From positions 1-8,264 of the forward strand of contig JBGVFN010000178.1 of NCBI GenBank assembly GCA_045121095.1: a DNA stretch of 8,264 nucleotides, read 5' to 3'. A program made the translations under genes and the position numbers. This document shows positions 1 to 5,977 of the stretch, in pieces (within the stretch, counting starts at the first letter, position 1; each line of letters starts with the position of its first letter). The stretch comes from TWA4 sp045121095. Its GTDB lineage: Bacteria; Bacillota; Clostridia; Lachnospirales; Lachnospiraceae. The notes under the pieces were generated by a model. The model was given only the letters and a program-made list of their open reading frames with translations, ran no database searches and had not been told where the DNA came from.

Positions 1-980
1 ACAATGCCACTGGCAAAACAAATTTGGGCCGTGCTATTCTTGATATTTCAAATAGCCTGACTGATAATAGTGTAGATTCGTCTGAATTTTCGTATTATAC
101 GAATTTATATAATGAAGATAATAAAGCTTATTTTAGTTATCGCTTTCGTTTTGATGAGCATGCTCTAGAGTATAAATATGAAAAGACCGGAAGTGGCACG
201 GTTGTTAGAGAAATACTATTAATTGATAATCGAAAAGTCATTGTGAATGATGGTGCTGAGTGCTTTGTTAAATTAATAGGTGCTGAATCTTTAAATTTAG
301 TTAATTGGTATAAAAATAAAAATCAGATTGCTTTGGTGAAATATGTTTCTTCAAATACTAGTTTGGATATGAATGACGAAACAAATTTTGTTTTTCAGCG
401 GTTCATGGATTTTGTTAGAGGAATGCTTATGTTTAGCAGCACGGATAGAATGGTAAATCTTGGTTTTAAAAATATGCAGGGAAACTTATTTAAAAAAATT
501 TGTGAACTTGACCATGGTGTAGAAGAGTTAGAAAGTTTTTTAGCTGACCTAGATATACACTATTCCCTTATAGCCAAGGATTATGGAGATGGACCTAATA
601 TTTATTGTAGAATGGGTAATCGAGAAGTTTTGTTTTCACCTCTTTTATCCAGTGGTACAAGAGCGCTAGTGTTTTTCTTTTACTGGTATATGCAGAGAAC
701 AGATATTTCTTTTGTTTATATTGATGAATTTGATGCCTTTTATAACTCTGATCTGTCAACTGCAGTTGTACAATATTTGATTCACTCGACTGGTTTACAA
801 TCAATGCTTTCTACACATAATACAGATATTATTTCTAACGAACTTTTACGTCCTGATTGTTATTATCAGCTTGCTGATAATAAAATTGCTCCTTTAAGTA
901 AAAAAACACACAAAGCATTGAGAGAAGCACACAACTTACAAAAAATGTATAAAGCAGGAGCATTTAATGAAGAAATCTAA
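1..980 (+). CDS. AAA/ABC-type ATPase of a two-gene defence system (5' partial)
   Basis: This is the C-terminal bulk of an SMC/ABC-like AAA family ATPase (AAA_15/AAA_21, OLD-like) whose ATP hydrolysis probably drives or gates the partner encoded downstream. The frame is already open at nt 3 and reads NATGKTNLGRA, the second half of a Walker A P-loop, so the true start and roughly 30-40 residues lie left of the window. The TTG at nt 24 falls inside the P-loop and is not a start. Further motifs are an ABC-signature-like LSSGTR (nt 645-662), Walker B FVYIDEFD (711-734, catalytic Glu in DEFD) and an STHN switch histidine (810-821). The C-terminal tail LREAHNLQKMYKAGAF (about 918-965) resembles that of AbiLi-type ATPases as I remember them. 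The gene overlaps the next by 14 bp, implying translational coupling. It is much more AT-rich than the metabolic genes to its right, as expected for transferred defence genes. The ATPase call is firm; the defence role is inferred from the pairing. Confidence 0.88.
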   Translation, partial: NATGKTNLGRAILDISNSLTDNSVDSSEFSYYTNLYNEDNKAYFSYRFRFDEHALEYKYEKTGSGTVVREILLIDNRKVIVNDGAECFVKLIGAESLNLVNWYKNKNQIALVKYVSSNTSLDMNDETNFVFQRFMDFVRGMLMFSSTDRMVNLGFKNMQGNLFKKICELDHGVEELESFLADLDIHYSLIAKDYGDGPNIYCRMGNREVLFSPLLSSGTRALVFFFYWYMQRTDISFVYIDEFDAFYNSDLSTAVVQYLIHSTGLQSMLSTHNTDIISNELLRPDCYYQLADNKIAPLSKKTHKALREAHNLQKMYKAGAFNEEI

Positions 981-1749
981 AAAGAATATTGCGTTTTTGT
1001 ATGAAGGTGTAAAAGCCGAGGATGAATTACTTGAAAATTTAAAACAGAACTTTTTTGCAGAGCAAGCGGATATCAGTATTTTTACACTTCCTGCTGATGG
1101 CAATATTTATATGTTATGGACTCGATTGAAAAAAGATGATTTTGAAACGGATGTTATTGATATTTTATGTGAAATGAGTTCTGTTGCAAAACAGCGTATA
1201 AAAGAAGCAAATCTTAAATCCAGTGATTTTTCTGAAATATATTTATTTTTTGATTATGATGGACATAATAATAATATTCCTCAAGAATATCGTGGAAGTG
1301 ATATTTTGGGGGAATTATTGGAAATATTTAATAATGAAACGGAGTTTGGAAAATTATATATTTCATATCCAATGATAGAGGCTATTAAAGAAGTTGACAT
1401 GGAAAAGGCCGATTATAAACGACTTCACATTCCTCTGGATGAAATAGGTAATTACAAAAATAGTTTTTTTGAAAAATCTTCATGCGGAAAATATACGAAT
1501 TTAGATCAGATGAGATGGAAAATTTTGTGTTACGCAAGTCAGAAGCGAGCAATGATGATTGTTTCATATAAAGAAATCTGTTCCTATCAGGATTTTATAA
1601 AAAAACTGGGACAAAAGCAAATTTATAAAGCTGAAAAAGAACATTATATTAATAATGGCAGGCAACTGGCTATTTTAAATTCTGTACCGTTATTTCTTTT
1701 AGAATACTATGATGAAGATTTTTGGGATAGTGTAATTCCATCTGTATAA
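967..1749 (+). CDS. Toprim-like RloB/AbiLii/AriB-type effector protein
   Basis: A 260-residue soluble protein, probably the effector of the ATPase + Toprim pair. The N-terminus reads IAFLYEGVKAEDE, placing the Toprim motif-1 glutamate at E13 (with E18 nearby). The acidic DxD motif is FFDYDGH (D96, D98), preceded by hydrophobic strand IYLF. SYPMIEAIK (133-141) resembles a segment conserved after the DxD motif in RloB-like proteins. Toprim folds bind Mg2+ and occur in nucleases and topoisomerases; in PARIS the Toprim subunit AriB is a nuclease toxin restrained by the ATPase AriA. The start ATG lies in the end of the ATPase gene (14-bp overlap), with AGGAG at 956-960 six bases upstream. Base composition is as AT-rich as the ATPase (19/60 and 22/60 G+C in two hand-counted lines). 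I cannot tell from sequence alone whether it belongs to AbiL, PARIS or an unnamed relative; the paired role is inferred. Confidence 0.75.
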   Translation: MKKSKKNIAFLYEGVKAEDELLENLKQNFFAEQADISIFTLPADGNIYMLWTRLKKDDFETDVIDILCEMSSVAKQRIKEANLKSSDFSEIYLFFDYDGHNNNIPQEYRGSDILGELLEIFNNETEFGKLYISYPMIEAIKEVDMEKADYKRLHIPLDEIGNYKNSFFEKSSCGKYTNLDQMRWKILCYASQKRAMMIVSYKEICSYQDFIKKLGQKQIYKAEKEHYINNGRQLAILNSVPLFLLEYYDEDFWDSVIPSV

Positions 1750-1766
1750 AATATCTTAAATCAAAA

Positions 1767-1785
1767 TATAACAGTTCAGCAGGGC
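1767..1785 (+). repeat. Solitary half-copy of a dispersed TGTAAC..TCAGCAGG repeat
   Basis: The sequence TATAACAGTTCAGCAGGGC matches 16 of 19 positions of the reverse complement of 4041-4059 (the right arm of the palindromic element at 3984-4059). It lies between the Toprim gene stop and the terminator. No inverted partner is visible nearby, so it looks like a single half-site or the remnant of a fuller element. Confidence 0.6.
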
Positions 1786-1795
1786 ATAATATTGA

Positions 1796-1842
1796 AAAGC
1801 CACCTATTTTGAATCCTTTTGATTAAAACAGGTGGTTTTTTT
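1796..1842. terminator. Rho-independent terminator, probably bidirectional
   Basis: CCACCTATTTT (1800-1810) pairs with AAAACAGGTGG (1825-1835) with one A/C mismatch, around a 14-nt loop. A run of seven T follows at 1836-1842. On the minus strand the stem is followed by CTTTT, so it can also end the convergent amidohydrolase transcript. It separates the AT-rich defence pair from the metabolic genes. Confidence 0.85.
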
Positions 1843-1853
1843 AGTTGAAAAAA

Positions 1854-2717
1854 TTAGTTTGCTGACAGCTTCAGCCCAAGCAGTTTCCGGGCATTTTCGC
1901 CCATGATAGCAGCTTCTTCCTGAGCGGTCAGGTCCATTTTACGGAAATGTTCCCGATAAGCGGACTGGCTGCTCCAGGGACAGTCGGTGGCAAAAAGGAT
2001 GCGGTCTGTGCCGTGTTTTCGTGCTAGATGGAGAAATTCTTCACCAGTCATCATCATGGATTCTTCCGGTGTTCTTGTGGTACCGGGGGCCGGTTCGATG
2101 ACTCCGATGGTGAAGGCTGTATCCAGCCATACGGGTGCACCGGCCAGATATTGTTCCACATCTTTCCAGCCATCCCAGCCGCCCATATGGGCCAGTACCA
2201 GCTTTTCAGGAGACACTTCCTTCAGAACGTGAAGAATGTGTTCGACGGAGGTATAATTGCGCTCTGGAATTCCAATATCCATACCGGCGTGAGTGAGGAC
2301 GATCAGTCCCAGCTCCGATGCTGTTTCCAGAATCCGCAAAAAGCGGATATCATCAAAATCAACGCCCTGATAAGCAGGATGAATCTTAATTCCGGGAAGT
2401 CCCATATCATGAACCCGGCGCAATTCTGTTTTATAATTCTCATAATCCGGATGCATGCCGCCAAACGGAATCAGTCCGGTTTCCTGAATATGTTCCATAG
2501 ACTGACCGGCCAGAGTATTTAACTTTTCCACCTGACCGGGATTGGTCATAACCGGTAAAGTGATGCTGTAATCAATGCCTGCTTCCTGCATGGAGGCCTG
2601 CAATCCACTGGCAGTGGCGTCTGTGTAAGGGCAGGAACGGGAAAGCAGCTGCAGCTTGCCAATGACATTACCGGCAATTTTATCTGGAAAAATGTGGGTA
2701 TGAAAATCAATAACCAT
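1854..2717 (-). CDS. Amidohydrolase family protein (Amidohydro_2, TIM-barrel metal hydrolase/decarboxylase)
   Basis: A 287-residue cytoplasmic protein of the amidohydrolase superfamily, most like the Amidohydro_2 branch, which includes hydrolases and ACMSD-type decarboxylases. Visible metal-site motifs in order are HTH (H6, H8), GMHP (H89), GIKIHP (K111, H113), LTHAG (H143), LAHMGG (H177) and the C-terminal aspartate in FATDCPW (D245). The ending GENARKLLGL is typical of the superfamily, and the length is normal. The start is supported by AAGGA (plus-strand 2726-2730) eight bases upstream. It lies 51 bp downstream of the aminotransferase on the same strand with no obvious terminator between, so the two are probably one operon. 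The substrate is unknown; a role on a keto acid or cyclic product of the aminotransferase is only a guess. A TatD-like role is less likely given the overall motif pattern. Confidence 0.85.
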   Translation of the reverse strand: MVIDFHTHIFPDKIAGNVIGKLQLLSRSCPYTDATASGLQASMQEAGIDYSITLPVMTNPGQVEKLNTLAGQSMEHIQETGLIPFGGMHPDYENYKTELRRVHDMGLPGIKIHPAYQGVDFDDIRFLRILETASELGLIVLTHAGMDIGIPERNYTSVEHILHVLKEVSPEKLVLAHMGGWDGWKDVEQYLAGAPVWLDTAFTIGVIEPAPGTTRTPEESMMMTGEEFLHLARKHGTDRILFATDCPWSSQSAYREHFRKMDLTAQEEAAIMGENARKLLGLKLSAN

Positions 2718-2768
2718 TATGTTAGTCCTTATATGTTTCTATTCTTAAATCTCTGTTTGACTGTCTTT

Positions 2769-3953
2769 TTATTTATACTCTTTTGCCAGCGCTTCGAATG
2801 CAGCCAGAGAGCGTTCGATACGTTCTGTGGGTACGCAGTAGGAGATACGGGTGTGGCCGGGACAGCCAAAGCCGCTGCCGGGTACGATCAGCAGGTTGTA
2901 GTTTTTCGCACGTTCACAGAATGCCACATCGTCGGCTTCCAGTGTGCGGGGGAACATATAGAAAGTTCCGCCGGGTTCTACTACGTGATAACCCATTTCA
3001 CGCAGGCTCTTTAACAGCAGGTTTTTGTTGGTTTCGTATACAGAAATATCGGCAGTCTGGTCAGCACATGCAGCACAGATATGCTGGAACATACTGGGGG
3101 CACATACATAGCCCAGAGAACGGCCTGCACCGGCGATGGCTGCGTAAACCAGTTTGGAATCCTCTGCTTCATCGGGAACCAGTACATAGCCCAGACGTTC
3201 ACCAGGGAGAGACAGGGATTTGGACCAGGAGTAGCAAACCAGGGTATTGTTATAGTATTTGGGCAGGTAAGGAACTACTGTGCCATTGAAAGCGATTTCA
3301 CGGTAAGGTTCATCAGAAATCAGATAAATAGGCTGGCCGTATTCCTGAGATTTACGTGTCAGGATTTCTGCCAGTTTCTTTACGGTTTCTTCGGAATAAA
3401 CAGCACCGGAGGGGTTGTTGGGAGAGTTTACGACAACACCTTTGGTATGTTCGTTGATGGCAGCTTCAAATTTATCAAAATCAATCTGGAAAGCTTCAAT
3501 ATCCGCAGGAATCAGCACCATTTTTGCACCGGCGCCTTCAATAAATACTTTATATTCCGGGAAATAGGGAGCGAATACGATAAATTCATCACCGGGGCAG
3601 GTCAGACCGTTGAAACAGCAGCACAGAGAAGCAGCAGCACCTGCGGTCAGATACAGATTATCGGGGGTAAAGCTGGTTCCGAAACGTCTGTTTAAAGAAT
3701 CGGAAATCGCCTTTCTGGCAGCAGCATCACCCTGAGCGCTGGTGTAGCCGTGAAGGACAACGGGGTCCATACTCTGCAGCAGCTTCATGGCGGTATCATT
3801 TACACAGTCGGGAGCAGGAACACTGGGATTACCAATGGAAAAATCAAATACATTTTCCGCACCAACTTCAGCAGCACGCAGTTTACCGAATTCAAACAAC
3901 TCACGGATTACGGAACGCTGGGTTCCAAGACCAACCATTTTTTCATTTAACAT
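2769..3953 (-). CDS. Class I/II pyridoxal-phosphate aminotransferase (AspC-like)
   Basis: A 394-residue fold-type I PLP enzyme, the usual length for class I/II aminotransferases. It transfers an amino group between an amino acid and a 2-oxo acid in the cytoplasm. Motifs seen: LTAGAAAS (102-109, cofactor phosphate loop), NSPNNPSG (176-183, PLP-contacting Asn), SDEPY (213-217; Asp to the pyridine N, Tyr to O3'), YSWSKSLSLPGERLGY (241-256; Schiff-base lysine K245) and TRIS (R369, the substrate carboxylate arginine). The ATG has AAAGGAG (plus-strand 3964-3970) ten bases upstream. It is first in a minus-strand operon with the amidohydrolase and is transcribed divergently from the acyl-CoA synthetase. 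Its leader probably contains the 76-bp palindromic element. The sequence does not tell which amino acid is used (aspartate, alanine, aromatic or other). Confidence 0.93.
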   Translation of the reverse strand: MLNEKMVGLGTQRSVIRELFEFGKLRAAEVGAENVFDFSIGNPSVPAPDCVNDTAMKLLQSMDPVVLHGYTSAQGDAAARKAISDSLNRRFGTSFTPDNLYLTAGAAASLCCCFNGLTCPGDEFIVFAPYFPEYKVFIEGAGAKMVLIPADIEAFQIDFDKFEAAINEHTKGVVVNSPNNPSGAVYSEETVKKLAEILTRKSQEYGQPIYLISDEPYREIAFNGTVVPYLPKYYNNTLVCYSWSKSLSLPGERLGYVLVPDEAEDSKLVYAAIAGAGRSLGYVCAPSMFQHICAACADQTADISVYETNKNLLLKSLREMGYHVVEPGGTFYMFPRTLEADDVAFCERAKNYNLLIVPGSGFGCPGHTRISYCVPTERIERSLAAFEALAKEYK

Positions 3954-3983
3954 AAGAAAAAAACTCCTTTATTAATAGATTTT

Positions 3984-4059
3984 TGTAACGATTCAGCAGG
4001 AATTTATGAATGTCTGCTGAATTTATTCAAGGCAGTTCAGCCCCTGCTGAGCTGTTACA
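3984..4059. repeat. 76-bp composite palindromic element able to fold as a three-way junction
   Basis: The outer arms TGTAAC (3984-3989) and GTTACA (4054-4059) are complementary. Inside, ATTCAGCAG (3991-3999) pairs perfectly with CTGCTGAAT (4014-4022), and AGTTCAGC (4034-4041) pairs with GCTGAGCT (4046-4053) with one G-U on one strand around a CCCT loop. An alternative fold pairs the two ends over 17 bp (TGTAACGATTCAGCAGG against the reverse complement of TGTAACAGCTCAGCAGG) with three non-Watson-Crick positions. It lies between the divergent aminotransferase and acyl-CoA synthetase genes. Related half-copies at 1767-1785 and 7616-7628 point to a dispersed repeat family. Whether it works as RNA leader, protein site or mobile miniature element is unknown. 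Confidence 0.75.
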
Positions 4060-4080
4060 TCATTTTCATAATTATAAATA

Positions 4081-4109
4081 ACAATAGTGCAATTTGCAAA
4101 ATATGTCAA
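4081..4109 (-). promoter_or_regulatory. Predicted SigA promoter for the aminotransferase-amidohydrolase operon
   Basis: On the minus strand, TTGACA (plus 4104-4109) is followed after 17 nt by TATTGT (plus 4081-4086, 4/6 to TATAAT). Transcription would start near 4074, giving a leader of about 120 nt that contains the whole 3984-4059 element. The perfect -35 and ideal spacing are good; the -10 is weak. Confidence 0.5.
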
Positions 4110-4168
4110 TGCGTTAAAGTGTAAAATTATTAAAAACGTTGTAAAAGCTGATTTCATTTTCATATAAA

Positions 4169-4197
4169 TTGACTTTTTTTAACAAATATGATATTCT
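4169..4197 (+). promoter_or_regulatory. Predicted extended -10 SigA promoter for the acyl-CoA synthetase
   Basis: TTGACT (4169-4174), a 17-nt spacer and TATTCT (4192-4197) preceded by TGA, which makes an extended -10. The start would be near 4204, leaving a leader of about 72 nt that is purine-rich toward its end. The -35 boxes of the two divergent promoters are about 60 bp apart, so a shared regulator could act there. I see no convincing operator in that stretch. Confidence 0.65.
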
Positions 4198-4275
4198 ATC
4201 TAACGATGGTCTGTACTTTAGGAATTTAAAGAGACAGAATTTTGGAGATGGAGAAAAGGAAGAGAGGAAATCAAT

Positions 4276-5910
4276 ATGCCTGTTACTGATTTACTGGAGA
4301 GAAACTGTAAATTATATGGAGATGAAGTGGCACTGGTGGAGTTAAATCCGGACATGCCTGATACCAGACGCACCACATGGAAAGAGTATGATCTGATGCA
4401 GCCTACCACGTATGAACCTTACCGACATGAGATTACCTGGGCTGTTTTTGATGAAAAAGCAAATCGTGTAGCCAATATGCTGCTGCACAGAGGTGTGAAA
4501 AAGGGCGATAAAGTAGCAATTTTAATGTTTAACTGTCTGGAGTGGCTTCCTATTTATTTTGGAGTTCTCAAAACAGGTGCCATTGCCGTACCGTTTAACT
4601 TCCGTTTTTCCGCAGAAGAGATCATGTACTGCGCAAAACTGGCAGAGGTAGATGTGCTGCTGTTTGGACCGGAGTTTATCGGACGTATTGAATCCATTGC
4701 AGATAAGCTCTGCCGCGGACGCCTTTTAATTTATGTGGGCGATAATTGCCCCACATTTGCGGAAAGCTATCACACACTGGTGGCAGATTGCTCCAGCCGT
4801 GCACCGTTGGTACGTATTGAAGACGAAGACGATGCAGCTATTTATTTCTCCTCTGGTACCACAGGATTTCCCAAGGCGATTTTACATAATCATACCAGTC
4901 TTCTTCAGGCTGCGCAGATGGAGCAGAAGCATCATGAGACAGGTCGTGAGGATACCTTCCTTTGTATTCCTCCGCTGTACCACACTGGTGCAAAGTTCCA
5001 CTGGATGGGCAGTCTGGCAGCGGGAAGCAAGGCTGTTCTGTTAAAAGGAACCTCTCCGGAGATTATTTTAAATGCAGTATCTCAGGAGCATTGTACCATT
5101 GTCTGGCTGCTGGTGCCCTGGGCACAGGATATTCTGGATTCTTTAGACCGCGGTGACCTGAAATTAGAAGATTATCAGCTGGATCAGTGGCGTCTGATGC
5201 ACATTGGTGCACAGCCGGTTCCTCCTTCCATGATTCGCCGCTGGAAAGAATATTTCCCTCATCACCAGTATGACACCAACTATGGTTTATCGGAATCTAC
5301 AGGTCCCGGCTGCGTACATCTGGGTATGGAAAATATCCATAAAGTAGGTGCAATCGGTGTTCCCGGCTATCGCTGGAAATGCAAAATTGTGGATGAAAGA
5401 GGCAGCCAGGTACCTCAGGGCGGCGTGGGCGAGCTTTGCGTAAAGGGCCCTGGTCTCATGACCTGCTACTACAATGACCCTCAGGCTACCGCAGATACGT
5501 TAAAGGATGGATGGCTTTACACCGGTGACATGGCCATGCAGGACGAAGACGGCTTCTATTTCCTGGTAGACCGTAAGAAAGATGTAATCGTCAGCGGTGG
5601 TGAAAATATTTACCCCGTGCAGATTGAAGATTTCCTGCGTGCTCACAACAAGGTAAAAGATGTGGCAGTAATCGGTCTCCCTGACAAACGTTTGGGCGAA
5701 ATCACCGGCGCAGTCATTGAAATCAAAGAAGGTATGGAGTGTACCGAGGACGAAATCAAGGAATTCTGTCTGGAACTGCCCCGTTACAAACGTCCCAAGA
5801 GTATTATCTTCGCGGAAATTCCCAGAAACTCAACAGGTAAGATTGAGAAACCCAAGCTGAGAAAGATTTATGGCGCTGATTGTCTGGTAGCACAGCAGAA
5901 TCGGGGATAG
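4276..5910 (+). CDS. AMP-forming acyl-CoA synthetase (class I adenylate-forming enzyme)
   Basis: A 544-residue ANL-superfamily ligase, normal in length for acyl- or aryl-CoA synthetases, which activates a carboxylic acid with ATP and CoA through an acyl-AMP intermediate. Motifs in order: YFSSGTTGFPK (190-200, phosphate-binding loop), NYGLSEST (335-342), YTGDM (415-419, D418 to ribose), DRKKDVIVSGGENIYP (432-447, hinge and A8 loop) and NSTGKIEK (518-525, catalytic lysine K522). Residues 23-55 are a longer-than-usual N-terminal stretch with two TW-x-x-x-D patterns (WKEYD and WAVFD); the second begins the usual FDEKANRVAN motif. The ATG has AGGA at 4265-4268, seven bases upstream. It has its own promoter and ends at a hairpin shared with the convergent symporter. 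Substrate is not predictable here; short or branched acids, aryl acids, carnitine-like compounds and bile acids all fit the family. Confidence 0.92.
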   Translation: MPVTDLLERNCKLYGDEVALVELNPDMPDTRRTTWKEYDLMQPTTYEPYRHEITWAVFDEKANRVANMLLHRGVKKGDKVAILMFNCLEWLPIYFGVLKTGAIAVPFNFRFSAEEIMYCAKLAEVDVLLFGPEFIGRIESIADKLCRGRLLIYVGDNCPTFAESYHTLVADCSSRAPLVRIEDEDDAAIYFSSGTTGFPKAILHNHTSLLQAAQMEQKHHETGREDTFLCIPPLYHTGAKFHWMGSLAAGSKAVLLKGTSPEIILNAVSQEHCTIVWLLVPWAQDILDSLDRGDLKLEDYQLDQWRLMHIGAQPVPPSMIRRWKEYFPHHQYDTNYGLSESTGPGCVHLGMENIHKVGAIGVPGYRWKCKIVDERGSQVPQGGVGELCVKGPGLMTCYYNDPQATADTLKDGWLYTGDMAMQDEDGFYFLVDRKKDVIVSGGENIYPVQIEDFLRAHNKVKDVAVIGLPDKRLGEITGAVIEIKEGMECTEDEIKEFCLELPRYKRPKSIIFAEIPRNSTGKIEKPKLRKIYGADCLVAQQNRG

Positions 5911-5924
5911 AATAGGAGTATATG

Positions 5925-5972
5925 ATATAAAAGTGGCATCTTCATGTGATAATGAAGGTGCCACTTTCATAT
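5925..5972. terminator. Long hairpin between convergent genes, likely bidirectional terminator
   Basis: AAAGTGGCATCTTCAT (5930-5945) pairs with ATGAAGGTGCCACTTT (5952-5967) over 16 bp with one wobble, around a 6-nt loop. After one mismatch the pairing continues a few bases into the flanking ATAT. Only short T runs follow on either strand (CACTTT, CACTTTTATA). It is the only structure in the gap between the ligase and symporter stops. Confidence 0.75.
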
Positions 5973-5977
5973 AAACA

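Noticed and set aside
24..26. TTG as start codon of the ATPase
   Set aside because: It falls within the P-loop region. The frame is open to the left edge and codes NATGKTN immediately before, so the gene is truncated by the window.
2028..2522. Long plus-strand reading frame of 164 codons opposite the amidohydrolase
   Set aside because: It lies antisense to a gene with full family motifs, has low-complexity composition and matches no domain I recognise.
3081..3695. Plus-strand reading frame of 204 codons opposite the aminotransferase
   Set aside because: It is a shadow of the PLP enzyme, whose catalytic motifs are all in the minus-strand frame.
4130..4144. cre-like (CcpA) site TTAAAAACGTTGTAA between the divergent promoters
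   Set aside because: Both the conserved G at position 3 and the C at position 14 of the consensus are missing, and the region is too AT-rich for this to mean much.
5912..5929. AGGAG followed by ATG just after the ligase stop
   Set aside because: The frame has only two codons (ATG ATA TAA) and runs into the terminator hairpin.
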